From Prinia subflava (Eukaryota; Chordata; Aves; Passeriformes; Cisticolidae), in assembly GCF_021018805.1 (NCBI RefSeq), contig NC_086247.1:5897230-5961229 (forward strand): a stretch of 64,000 nucleotides of DNA, written 5' to 3'. Below, one piece after another: positions 23,181 through 32,658 of this stretch. The notes under the pieces are model-generated. The model had not been told where the DNA came from and did no database searches. It saw only the letters and a program-made list of their open reading frames with translations. A program made the translations under genes and the position numbers. Every line of letters starts with the position of its first letter. Position 1 is the first letter of the stretch.

Positions 23181-24534
23181 AAGCTCGGACAGGAGATGGA
23201 AAATCATTGTTTTGAAATCACCAGCATATTCTTGTGTAAGAGTCTGAATCTCTGCATCTTTACCTGTAGCTCTTATATTTCACTCAGTAAAAACACCTTG
23301 CCAAGGATGTCTCCTTCCCTGTGTTTCTGCAATACCTGGAACAAGGAAACCTTAGCCCATTTCTGAGGCTACTGGACATTTTTCCAGTAATAACAGAAAG
23401 CAACTGTATTAATGAATTAGTTTAGACTCTTAAGGACATAAAAGGTCCAGACTCATGAAACTAATTGAAAATTACATGAGAGCCTTGTAAAAAAAATTAA
23501 AAATGCAAGTAAGGAAGTATTCTTTTGAATAACTCAAATGTAGGCTTTATTTTGCTGCATAACTGCAATCTTAATGGAAAACACTGAATTGAAACTTAGT
23601 GATTTAAGATGGTATTTTGTCCTATAACCAACATAACAAAAAGAAAGCCAATGGACTTTCACAAAACTGAAGACTTACCATCTTCACTCCTTTTCTTCTT
23701 CCCTTCTCTTCTCCTTTCCTCTTCCCATCCATCATTATCCACAGCACCATTTTAAAACAATGAAAGCTCTCCTTCTGGTATTGAGACATGAAAGCTTTTA
23801 ACTGAATATTATCCTATATAGAGAAGTATGCCACTGTTTGGCTGGATGGAGCATGTACTGCAATTGGTTTCATGGATCTATTTATCTCCAGCATCTGGAG
23901 ATTTTAACTGAAGTGCTAATGAGTGCATAACAGAAGCATATTAATTAAGTACTAACCACAGGCTTTGGCTCTGTGACAGCTTCACTAAACAACACACGTG
24001 GAATATAGGTCAAAGAGGCAAGATATTAGATTACTTCTGAGTGCAAAAATAATGTATTTGATTTTAGTGTGGTATTGCATATGCAAATCATTAAAGTGGA
24101 CTCTGAGGATTTCTGTTTCCATACAGATCAGCAGCAGTTGTTAATCCAAAGAACATAAATGCAGAGGAAGAACTACAGAGTGGTTTTTATGTGAAACATT
24201 CTGAATTTGCCTACTTGAGATAGCAGTAAGCAGTGTTCTAATAATCTATGCATAAACTGAAAACTTTGTCCTAGAGGGTTCACAATAAACAGTGCTGATA
24301 TGCAGGTCCCCAATTAAATGTGGAGTTTACCTTTACAACTCATGTGCATCTGTCTAATAATCTGAGTTTCTGGAAGGTTTAATGTGGTTCATTAAACACT
24401 GCAGGAAACCCAAAACCAAGAAATAATGTCTTAGTAACCTTCTCAATACTATTTTAGTGTGGTTATAGGTAAAGTATCAAAATAACTCTGTGAACAGTGG
24501 AGTATTTTGTGGTTGGGGTTGAAAATGCAGAAAA
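23181..24534. other. Unique sequence with possible regulatory DNA
   Basis: Holds a 50-bp homopyrimidine-biased tract (23681-23730). The moderately balanced block at 23860-24140 contains TAATTAAG and an octamer site ATGCAAAT (about 24080). No exon was seen. Confidence 0.45.
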
Positions 24535-25290
24535 TCATCATAGAATGGTTTGGGTTGAATGCAGCCACCAAAGATCATCCATTCCAACTCCTTTGTTATG
24601 GGCAGGTGCAAATCCCACAAGATCAGATCCATCAAAGACCCATCCAGCTTGATCATGGATGCTACCAATGGTGGGCACCATTTCTCTGGGCATCCTCTTC
24701 ATGTAAAAAAATTTCTTCCTTGTGTTCAATCTAAACCTATCCTCTCTCAGTTTAAACCCAGTAACCCTCATTCTATAATTACAGACCTTCATAAAAGAAT
24801 CTTTCTCGTTCTTTGCTATAAATCCCTTTTATAAATTGAAAAACTACTATTAGGTCTCCCAGAAGGCTTCTCTTCTCCAGGAGGAACAGCCCCACCTCTC
24901 TCAGCCTGTTTTCACAGGGGGGGTTTCAACCTCCTGATAATTTTTGTGATCATTCTCTGGACCCACTGCAGCAGTTCCACGTCCTCCCTGTGCTGGGAAA
25001 AACATTGGATTCAGTGCTGCACATGGGATCTCCCCTGAGCAGAGGGGCAGAATCCCCTCCCTTACCTGTTGTCCCCAAAACAGGGGGGACAGTCCAGGAC
25101 ATGATTGTTTTTCTGGGTTGTGAGGGCAATTTGATGGGTCATGTCCAATTTTTCATCCCCAGTATCCCCAAATCCTTCACACTGGGGTGCTCTCAGTCCA
25201 TTCCTTCTCTGGTCTGTATTGATATTAGGATTGCTCCAAACCAGGTGCAGGAACTTGCACTTGTCCCTGTTGAACTTGGTGAGGTTTATG
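24535..25290 (-). mobile_element. CR1 LINE fragment including the end of ORF2
   Basis: Antisense CR1. The left end shows the inverted tail 'tcatagaatggtttgggttg'. Inside are 'aatttcttccttgtgttcaa', 'caccacctctctcagcctg'-like words, and at the right 'cttgcacttgtccctgttga', the antisense of the FNRDKC motif near the ORF2 end. Minus-strand translation reads 'FNRDKCKFLHLVWSNPN', typical of CR1 ORF2. It is about 750 bp and inverted relative to the CR1 at 22466-23180. Confidence 0.88.
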
Positions 25291-27014
25291 ATATAAAATA
25301 ACACCTAGCAGAACACCAGTATCCATTTGAGAAGTTTGCTCTTGAGGGACCTGACCCAACAAAAGTTTAAGAGTTCCAAAACCTAATCTACAGTCTGGTT
25401 AGGGCCTGTGTCACTCTCATGCAGCACAATTATGCTGTATTAAACATCCTCAATTACCAATGCAGTGATTAGGAAAAGGGGGAAGAAAACTTATTCTAAG
25501 GAGGATACAAATAGCCACTGAATAATCTTCACTCTGCACTTTAGGAGAGGAAGAGGAGTGCTCTGTAGTGAGATCATTACATATGAGTGAAAGGTTTCCA
25601 CTTATGGCCAAATGCCTGCTAAAGATTATCTTTCCACAGTAAAACTGTGTAGGAATTCATAGGAGCCTCAGTTCATGAAGAAAGAGAAAAGCAGGGTCAT
25701 CCAGAGGAAAGCAAGGGAGAGGAAAGATGTGTCATCTGTGTTCTGATGGATGATACAAAGTGAAGTGCTAAAAGGATGCAGTGAGAGATTCAGAGCAAGG
25801 AAAAATTTGTTGAAGTTGTCTAAAAGGATCTAAGAAAGGTGCTGGTTCTGGAATTACATTACAACATCCCTCTTCCTGTCAGTGCAGTTCTTGGACTCTA
25901 ATGATAATTAATGTCACCTCCAGGTCACAGAGCTCTGTGACTGATTTCCATTGCCAAGCCCTGACAGAGAACATCAGTGCTATTAATCTATTCACTGTGG
26001 AAAAACTACAGAGAAATAGAAATAGCAAATACTGAAATACGCACAGATATTTCTGTCCAATTCTGACATATCACCACTAAATTATTATGCTATTTAATCT
26101 GAGATTAATATGCATGTATTGATCAAAAAGAAAAAAAATGTCGAATTTTAAAGAATATTTTGAGGGCAATAATTATTACTTCTAGATGAAAGGAATAGGA
26201 CCATGTAGGCCACTTTGTTTTCTACCTCCCTGCTTACACTTCTTTCTTTATTTCAGTAGCATTCACAAGAGTAACACCAAAATACAATTAACAGCCAGAA
26301 CAGGTAACCAACAGGTATTGGACTTTTAACTTTTCTAAACCCTTCCCCATCAGAAATGCTGTAATATACCAAGAGAAGGCTGATAGGTCATATTAAAACT
26401 TTGTTTTTTTTCTCTTAACTTGAGCCCAGTACCCCTTTCTGCCCCAGTTCCTGGCTCTGAGTATTACAGCAGCATCTGGAGTGCTTAGACAGGACTGGGA
26501 CAGACTTTAATGTGCTACACACTCTGCAAACAAGTGGAAAAAGAAAGCCTGTATGAAGACTCTCCTTGTGTTAAGCTGAAAGAAATGATACTTTGTTTCT
26601 GCTTTACAGGTGGCTTTATGAAATGGAGAGACATTTAAAAGCTTCTGCACTGGTATCACACTTGAGAGAAAACAATTCATCTTAGACCTCTTTGTTCCAG
26701 ACAGCACTTCAATAAAACTTCACCTCTTTCATCACTGGCTGTCTTGATGTCTTGCTTCACCCTAGATTTCTCCAATATGACTTTTGTCTTGAGATGGGCA
26801 ATGGGAAAATATACACTCCTGCAGTTACCAGCAAAATTATCATGTGCTTCAGCCTCCAACAGAAGAAAATGTGAGATTTCCCACTGAGTTTGCCTCAAAA
26901 TAATCAATACGTTTAGACAAAAGGAATATTTTGTCCTCACAGAACATAGGCAGAGTCAATAAAAAGAACTCTGAAATTAATCCCCTGGTCTGGTCTTACT
27001 GACCCTCATTTGCA
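25291..27014. other. Unique sequence, no gene seen
   Basis: No supportable exon or transposon. ORFs are below 90 codons. Confidence 0.45.
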
Positions 27015-27270
27015 GGACCCCAGGAAGTTCCAGCTTGGAAAAGACCTGAGGAAAACATCTAGTCCACCTCTTGATTAAAGCATGGCCAGATGTGAGGTCA
27101 AACCAGGTTTTTAGAACTTTCTCCACTCTAGCCTAGAAAATCTCCAAGGGTGGCCAACAGCATGACTTGACAAGACAATCTGTTCTGATATTTGATGATC
27201 CTTGTGGGGAAAAGCTTTTTCCTTATATACAGTCTGATCTTTCTTTTCCAGTGTATCCTTCTGAAGACAA
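27015..27270 (-). mobile_element. Old CR1 LINE fragment
   Basis: Antisense CR1 of a more diverged type: 'cagcttggaaaagacctgag', 'catctagtccacctcttgat', 'aaatctccaagggtggccaa' and 'aaaagctttttccttatata'. The order matches antisense CR1 3' UTR. Divergence is visibly higher than in the CR1 copies at 16-25 kb. Confidence 0.7.
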
Positions 27271-28472
27271 GATCCTTCAAGAGATGCCATGTCTGAGGCA
27301 GCATGAAAGCAGCCTGGTGAAAAGCTTTAAATTGTTATTCATTGCCTGTCATGAAGATACTGATAAATGCTGAAAGACAAAGTACACTTTTAGTGGAATC
27401 TAGAGTCCAATTTAGGAAATAAGAAGCAAGAGTTGGCAGAATTGGCACATCTTAGGTGGACATCAAATGAGAATAGGTTACAAATAAAAAAGTACATGAA
27501 CAAGGTACCTTTAACTAAGTCGATTAAAAGTCATTTCCCTCTGCAAAAAATATACCAAAAATCTGAAAAAACCCCTCAGAGATATTTCCATCTCTTTAGG
27601 AAAACTCTCATACAACTAACCCTGATTTTCCTGTGAAGTACTCTGATACAATATAAATGATTCAAATACTGCATCAGAGTCATTATCCATCAGCCCCCAA
27701 AGCTGAGATTGTCGTAGTTGGCCCTTTAAAAAGGAATAAATCAGGTCTAATTGGATGGAAGTGACTGGATGGTTTAGTTTACCACTGCACTGTTGGTGCT
27801 CTGCCAGAGATTTTAAAAGCCAGCTTGGGAACTCAGAGTGAAAGACAGAGAGACAATTAGAGGAGGTTTGGACTAAAGAAAATGCTTCTTCTCTCTTCTT
27901 TTACCTGTCAGAGAGCTTTCCTTCATAGGTGGTTATTCCCAGGAGTTTAATTTTACCTTGGCAGTGAGTGAATTATTTATTTATAAGATAATACTATTTA
28001 TAAACTTAAAAACTGTATTTTATTTCTGTATAATTTTTGAGGCTTTGTGTGTTTATGTGTGTGTGAATAAATTAACAAATTCAAATGAAATGACTATAAC
28101 ACTGGGAAATCATATTTTATCCTGTAGCAAGCAAGTGAAAGATTGTTCTTCATCTACATCATATTTCCAAGGTGAAAAGATGAGACCAGTAGTTAAACTG
28201 CTAGTCAAGAGACCAGGAACATTTTTTTCTTTATTTCTAACGTCTGTTGCTGTTTGTTTTCCATATAAACTTAGAGGAGTCACACAGGAGACATTTTATT
28301 TTTTTCTTTTATTTAGGTACCTAGTACATACTAAGCTACTAAAAGAGAAGTTTTCTAAAAAATGCCTTAACTGAATGAAAACTGAAGTGTTCCAGTTGGC
28401 ATTTTCTGCTAAAAAAACCACACACTTTTAAAAATGTAAGATTTCTGCAATTATTTTCCTGTTGGACAAAAT
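27271..28472. other. Unique AT-rich sequence, no gene seen
   Basis: Contains a 138-codon plus-strand ORF (27958-28374) of biased, AT-driven composition with no recognised domain. Nothing else could be supported. It forms the left flank of the provirus at 28473. Confidence 0.45.
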
Positions 28473-28820
28473 TGTGGCAGTGCATTATTTTTAGTTTATT
28501 ATGATTTCATATTTGTTGTAATAACTCAGTTTTGCGTACCCCATTTTCCTTCTTTATGTGCCCTTAATTTAGTTCTATGTACCCCTACCCCCCTCATTAG
28601 TATTCCTTTGTCTCCTTCAGTTGCTTTAAGTTATGTGTGCACCTGTTATGTTATGTGACTTTCAGTTATCTGTCTATTATCTTTCCCGCCTTGTGTAAAC
28701 CCATCCCACACATCCTGGATTGGTTTCTGTTAGTTTTACCCGCGGATGCAACACCCTAGATACAGACCCTAATTGGTTGCTTTAAATTTACCGCTCCCTT
28801 TACCCCTCCCCTAAGCTTGT

Positions 28821-28829
28821 TGTATAAAA
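28821..28829 (+). promoter_or_regulatory. TATA box of the 5' LTR
   Basis: tgtataaaa, with a CT-rich and CCAAT-containing U3 upstream. Expected transcription start is about 25-30 bp downstream, at the GC hairpin. Confidence 0.75.
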
Positions 28830-28891
28830 CCCACTGCCCGAGCCCTGCTCGGGGCTTCTTGGGGTGTTGTCTTTTAGTTGCTCATCTCCTT

Positions 28892-28897
28892 AATAAA
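28892..28897 (+). terminator. Polyadenylation signal in R of the 5' LTR
   Basis: AATAAA about 65 bp after the TATA box, so the signal lies in R as in many beta- and gamma-type LTRs. It is bypassed in the 5' LTR and used in the 3' copy (32500-32505). Confidence 0.7.
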
Positions 28898-29054
28898 CCT
28901 CTTCAGTTCACCCCAAGACCCGTCTCGCCTCCACTCCATCTCTGCTTCCGAAATAGACACTGCCGAGAACATCAGAGTCCCCAGGGGGGAAGGTGTCGCA
29001 CCCCTGGCCGTAGTGTGCCCTGAGACTGGAGAGAGTCACACACCACGACATTCC

Positions 29055-29072
29055 TGGTGGCCAACGAGGGGC
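29055..29072 (+). other. Primer-binding site, lysine-tRNA-like
   Basis: tggtggccaacgaggggc begins with the expected TGG four bases after the LTR terminus. As I recall the tRNA-Lys1,2-type PBS (TGGCGCCCAACGTGGGGC), it matches at 15 of 18 positions. Another primer tRNA is possible, and the mismatches may be lineage-specific. Confidence 0.65.
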
Positions 29073-29925
29073 CTCCCTGCCTCTTCTGAGGAACCAAACG
29101 GGCAAATTCGAGGGCGCCCACCTTGCCGAGGAAGAGGAAGGGAGGAAAGAACATAGGCGGCACGGGAATCTTTCACTCCGGGGAGGAACCGAAAGGCAGG
29201 AGCGGTTCCAGGACTCCTTCGTGCCTGCTCCCAGTGGGGGTGTGTACCCGAGGACGAAGGAGAAAGCTCGCCGAGAAGGCCCTCGCGAGGTACGGTGCCT
29301 TGGAGGGAAGGCGCAGAGGCGCGCTGTGGCTGGGGTCTCTGGCATAAGTGACTCGCAGAGATCCAGTCACGGGGGCGGCGAGCCGAGAACAGAAGGGAGC
29401 CCTCGGCACGTGTCATCGAGACCTGTGACCCGATCAGCTGCGGGACGCGTGGTGAGCCGAGAATCGCTAGATCCAGCGCCAGGAAGGTCCACCTGGGGGG
29501 ACTAGCGCCAGCTGAGCCTGCGGGGAGCCGAGGTGCTGCGAGGACCAAGCGCCTGGAACGGGTAAGGCTCCGGGGTCGCGCCCCAGCAGCGCGCAGGTTT
29601 TAGGTCCGTACTGGTTGGGAACTGGCCAGGCCGGTGGGGAATCCTTCTCCCAAAGGAAAAAAGGGTGGATTGTCGGTAGCTTACTGTCCAGACCTTACGG
29701 GATGTCTGCGGCAGATAAAGCGGCAGCTTGAGTGAGTGTTTCGAGTCCTCACTGCCCCTGCCTTGCCCCAATGGGGGAACTGCAGTTAGTTACCTGAGAG
29801 AAAAGTCTTTGAGGAGGGAAGTAGGCTCACCAACCCATTCCTTTCACTCTCACCCCCTGTAACCGGGAGTAAGTCGCGTGGCGCAACTTTTGGGGGGAGG
29901 AGGGAGAGTGGAAAGAAAAAAGATA
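29073..29925 (+). other. Retroviral leader (GC-rich, non-coding)
   Basis: About 850 bp between the PBS and the gag-like ORF. It is GC- and CpG-rich compared with flanking DNA. A strong splice donor consensus (gggtaagg, GT at 29562-29563) lies mid-leader. The segment would hold the RNA packaging signal, but I cannot point to it. The open frames here, including a 170-codon minus-strand frame at 29036-29548, overlap on both strands and look like by-products of GC-rich composition. Confidence 0.6.
29560..29567 (+). promoter_or_regulatory. Candidate major splice donor in the leader
   Basis: gggtaagg fits the G|GTAAGG donor consensus and lies upstream of the gag-like start, the usual place of a retroviral major donor. 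No acceptor was identified, and with env missing there may be no spliced product. Confidence 0.45.
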
Positions 29926-30702
29926 ATGGAGCAGAGAGTGTTGAGTGGACAGCGAGGCGTTTATGTTAGGTTTAAATTTATTTTAAGAAATTATGGGAGA
30001 GAATTTGAGAAAAAGGATTTAAAAAGGATAATAATTTTTATTTTTGGGATTTTCCCAGGGACCCCAATCGATGATTTCTTTAAAATTGAGTTTTGGAATT
30101 TTTGGGAAAATCGGATTTTAGAATATGAGTTAAAAGCTGTTTGTACTATAATTAAGGAGGCCCTTTACCAACACGCGCTGCATCGAAATTCGGTTGTGTC
30201 GGGCCCCTCTCCCATAGACTCTCCTGTGGCTTCTGTGAAGCCCCCCGTAACCCCAACCCCTCCGACTTTCCTCAACCCTTGTCTGTCCCCTGAGCCAGCT
30301 GCCATTAACTTGGGTCAGGCAGGCTCTCCCCTCCAAGATGGCGATGCGCATGCTGCTTGGAACCCACGTTCCCGCGCCTCTCCTTCTTTTCCGGTCCCTG
30401 AATCTGTCCCCTGTTCCACGCCTTCCTTCAATCGCCCTCCCTTCCGTCGTCACCCTGATACCCCTCTTTCGAGGGGTCTTCCGGGGGCGGGAGAGGAGGG
30501 GTCAGCTCCTTTGAAGGGACGCCGAACCGCGAACCCCACTCCTTCTTCCGGCCCTACAGCCCCCTCCTCTAAGGAGGGACGCTGCTCCTCAGATGGAGGA
30601 GGAAGAGCTGGAAACCCAGGCTCGGGGTTGTCGTCTGGCCTCCCCCCAAGATGGCAGCGCCCAGGTCGCCCCCTTTACCGGGAACCCCAAAATCACTTGT
30701 GA
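29926..30702 (+). CDS. gag: Gag-like protein fragment (matrix plus proline-rich region)
   Basis: ATG at 29926 has a strong context (A at -3, G at +4) and opens 258 codons. The frame extends upstream to a GTG at 29878, just after a stop at 29860. Residues about 10-85 are basic and aromatic with a hydrophobic-proline turn (FGIFPGTPIDDFF) followed by two Trp and a helix-like stretch. That layout resembles retroviral matrix domains, the membrane-binding N-terminal part of Gag. Residues from about 95 are proline/serine-rich and include a PTAP motif (residues 210-213; bases 30553-30564), the late-domain signal that binds TSG101 in virus budding. There is no glycine at position 2, so no classic myristoylation. 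No capsid major-homology region or Cys-His nucleocapsid box was seen, so the ORF stops well short of a full Gag. The identification rests on position, the matrix-like pattern and PTAP, without a homology search. Confidence 0.6.
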   Translation: MEQRVLSGQRGVYVRFKFILRNYGREFEKKDLKRIIIFIFGIFPGTPIDDFFKIEFWNFWENRILEYELKAVCTIIKEALYQHALHRNSVVSGPSPIDSPVASVKPPVTPTPPTFLNPCLSPEPAAINLGQAGSPLQDGDAHAAWNPRSRASPSFPVPESVPCSTPSFNRPPFRRHPDTPLSRGLPGAGEEGSAPLKGRRTANPTPSSGPTAPSSKEGRCSSDGGGRAGNPGSGLSSGLPPRWQRPGRPLYREPQNHL

Positions 30703-30946
30703 CAGTTGCCCAATCCCTAATTCCCTTTCTGCCTCTTTTAGCTTTCCACACATTAACTTGAATGCTTTTGCTTCTTTTATTGAAAAGCATTTTCCTCGTT
30801 TAGTTTGCGTTCAGTCACTGATGTTCAGTTTTTGGAATGACATCCCGCAAAGTTTTGATCCTTCGCGACTTCTGAGAAAGCCTGTCTGGTCTGTAAGATT
30901 TTTTCATCCCAACGAAAAGAAATTCTGTATTATTTTGCCAAAATAA
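30703..30946 (+). pseudogene. Shifted-frame continuation after the gag-like ORF
   Basis: Another plus-strand frame (open 30593-30946, +1 relative to the gag-like frame) continues past its stop at 30702. It reads aromatic, Phe-rich sequence (for example SFSFPHINLNAF, FWNDIPQSFDP) before its own stop. It may be downstream Gag sequence put out of frame by an indel near 30600-30700, or an accidental frame. No capsid landmark is visible. It ends where the composition changes abruptly to AT-rich. Confidence 0.3.
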
Positions 30947-32062
30947 GCTGTGCATTTCTTTAGTATTGTTTTAAGTTTAATGATTCGTTTGTAGCAACTG
31001 CACAAGTTCCCATCCATTCTCCTTGTCATACCTTTCCCAATGTTCCTTTTGATTTCCTATTATCCTTATATTCTAGTTTACTACATTAGTTATTATATTT
31101 TATTACATTTTATTATATTTATTACTTATATGTATATTACATATGTGTTTAATATTATTATTATAACAATTTTATTAATATCTTTTAATTTAATGAGATT
31201 AAATATAAGTTAATATATCTATTTACTAAGCCTTGTCCATTGTCTTCTTGCAAGGGTCACGCAGAAAGTCAATGTTCATAGTTTAGTGATAAAAAGCTAA
31301 TTTAAATATTATATTATTTAAGGTCATTTGATTTTCTATATAATAGACCTTATTTTCGGTTTAATATCTTGATTATAGTATTATTGCAGAGGTAATATGT
31401 TGAATTATTTTAAGTCTCTACTTTAGATTTTGTATTTTGTATTTTAGATTGTATTTGTATTTTATATTTTTATTTTAGAATAAGTAACCCAAGTTGAAAT
31501 ACAAGCTGAGTTAAACCTTAAACCCACGTAATTTTAATTTCATTTTTCCTACCTTGTATCCAATCCAGGATGTTCCTTATATTTTTGATTATTTCTAAAT
31601 TATTTGTCAAGTTGTGTTATAGAAAGAAAGTCATGTTGCCGCATTTGCACCTGCTCAGAACTTCTAGGAGTTCGCAATCAGCTAACAGTGAAGACTGCAA
31701 AGACTGAAACAACCCTGTTGCTCTCCAGCAGCCCAAGAGAGAATCAAAGAAAGTGATTGCAAAGCAAGCAGCAAGACTAGAACTTCTGTCGGGTTATTGT
31801 GTTGATAAAAATGATTTATTGTCATTTTGATAAAAAAAAAGTTTTACTTTGTAAATGCATAGCATCCAAGAACCCATAATTACCAAATGAAAATTTGGCA
31901 TTTAAATTGGCCTGGATTTTGAAGTTGAAAAGCTCTTTAGAGTGCAAAGTAGTCAGAGAATTTTATAAGGACAAATACTGTTCCTGGATACTATGAATGT
32001 TAGTTCCCTTGAATTCTTTGTCTTAGTAAATATGATTTTAGACACCACAGGCTCTTCTTTTT
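30947..32062 (+). other. AT-rich internal segment of unknown origin inside the provirus
   Basis: About 1.1 kb between the end of the gag-like frames and the PPT. Composition switches sharply from GC-rich to strongly AT-rich, with TTATTA/TATTTTG-type low-complexity runs at about 31080-31240 and 31424-31480. A more complex stretch lies at 31620-31800. No long ORF, pol or env motif was seen. It could be decayed env/pol remnant, filler retained by a non-autonomous family, or captured host sequence. Confidence 0.5.
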
Positions 32063-32078
32063 GAAAAAAGAAAGGAGG
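32063..32078 (+). other. Polypurine tract
   Basis: gaaaaaagaaaggagg, a 16-base purine run three bases before the 3' LTR, in the position where plus-strand DNA synthesis is primed in retroviruses. Confidence 0.75.
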
Positions 32079-32081
32079 CTA

Positions 32082-32658
32082 TGTGGCAGTGCATTATTTT
32101 TAGTTTATTATGATTTCATATTTGTTGTAATAACTCAGTTTTGCGTACCCCATTTTCCTTCTTTATGTGCCCTTAATTTAGTTCTATGTACCCCTACCCC
32201 CCTCATTAGTATTCCTTTGTCTCCTTCAGTTGCTTTAAGTTATGTGTGCACCTGTTATGTTATGTGACTTTCAGTTATCTGTCTATTATCTTTCCCGCCT
32301 TGTGTAAACCCATCCCACACATCCTGGATTGGTTTCTGTTAGTTTTACCCACGGATGCAACACCCTAGATACAGACCCTAATTGGTTGCTTTAAATTTAC
32401 CGCTCCCTTTACCCCTCCCCAAGCTTGTTGTATAAAACCCACTGCCCGAGCCCTGCTCGGGGCTTCTTGGGGTGTTGTCTTTTAGTTGCTCATCTCCTTA
32501 ATAAACCTCTTCAGTTCACCCCAAGAGCCGTCTCGCCTCCACTCCATCTGTGCTTCCGAAATAGACACTGCCGAGAACATCGGAGTCCCCAGGGGGGAAG
32601 GTGTCGCACCCCTGGCCGCTGTGTGCCCTGAGACTGGAGAGAGTCACACACCGCGACA
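32082..32658 (+). repeat. 3' LTR of the provirus (577 bp)
   Basis: Same structure as 28473-29050, with TATA at 32431-32436 and AATAAA at 32500-32505, ending CGCGACA. Compared with the 5' LTR it lacks one T (ccccaagc against cccctaagc) and differs at seven other positions. Confidence 0.93.

Larger units (their letters stand above)
28473..29050 (+). repeat. 5' LTR of the provirus (578 bp)
   Basis: Starts TGTGGCAG and ends CACGACA (TGT...ACA termini). It contains an inverted CCAAT box (attgg near 28771), a TATA box (tataaaa, 28823-28829), a GC hairpin just downstream (gcccgag...ctcgggg, about 28836-28854) and AATAAA (28892-28897). The short TATA-to-polyA distance gives a short R, unlike the solo LTR at 2693. 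It is 98-99% identical to the 3' copy. The differences all lie in the last 320 bp; the first 260 or so bp are identical. Confidence 0.93.
28473..32658 (+). mobile_element. Young, internally reduced endogenous retrovirus (about 4.2 kb)
   Basis: Two near-identical LTRs (28473-29050 and 32082-32658) bracket a 3.03-kb internal region holding a primer-binding site, a leader with a splice donor, one gag-like ORF and a polypurine tract. No protease, reverse transcriptase, integrase or envelope could be seen in any frame, and 3 kb is too short to hold them. The element is therefore either a deletion derivative or a non-autonomous family relying on proteins supplied in trans. I count 7 substitutions and one 1-bp indel between the LTRs (about 1.2%), so insertion is recent. 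Flanks do not give a clean target duplication: caaaat on the left against ataaat on the right match at 4 of 6 positions. Lysine-tRNA-like priming and the Gag features point toward a beta-like ERV, but family assignment needs a search. Confidence 0.85.

Noticed and set aside
27958..28374. 138-codon plus-strand ORF
   Set aside because: Phe/Leu/Lys-rich, AT-driven sequence without domain, splice context or conservation evidence.
28878..29156. Plus-strand ORFs of 68-92 codons spanning U5 and PBS, with a near-identical 68-codon one at 32425-32631
   Set aside because: The matching pair simply reflects the duplicated LTR. They cross non-coding signals.
29036..29548. 170-codon minus-strand ORF
   Set aside because: It is antisense to the retroviral U5/PBS/leader and overlaps plus-strand frames. 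GC-rich composition explains its openness.
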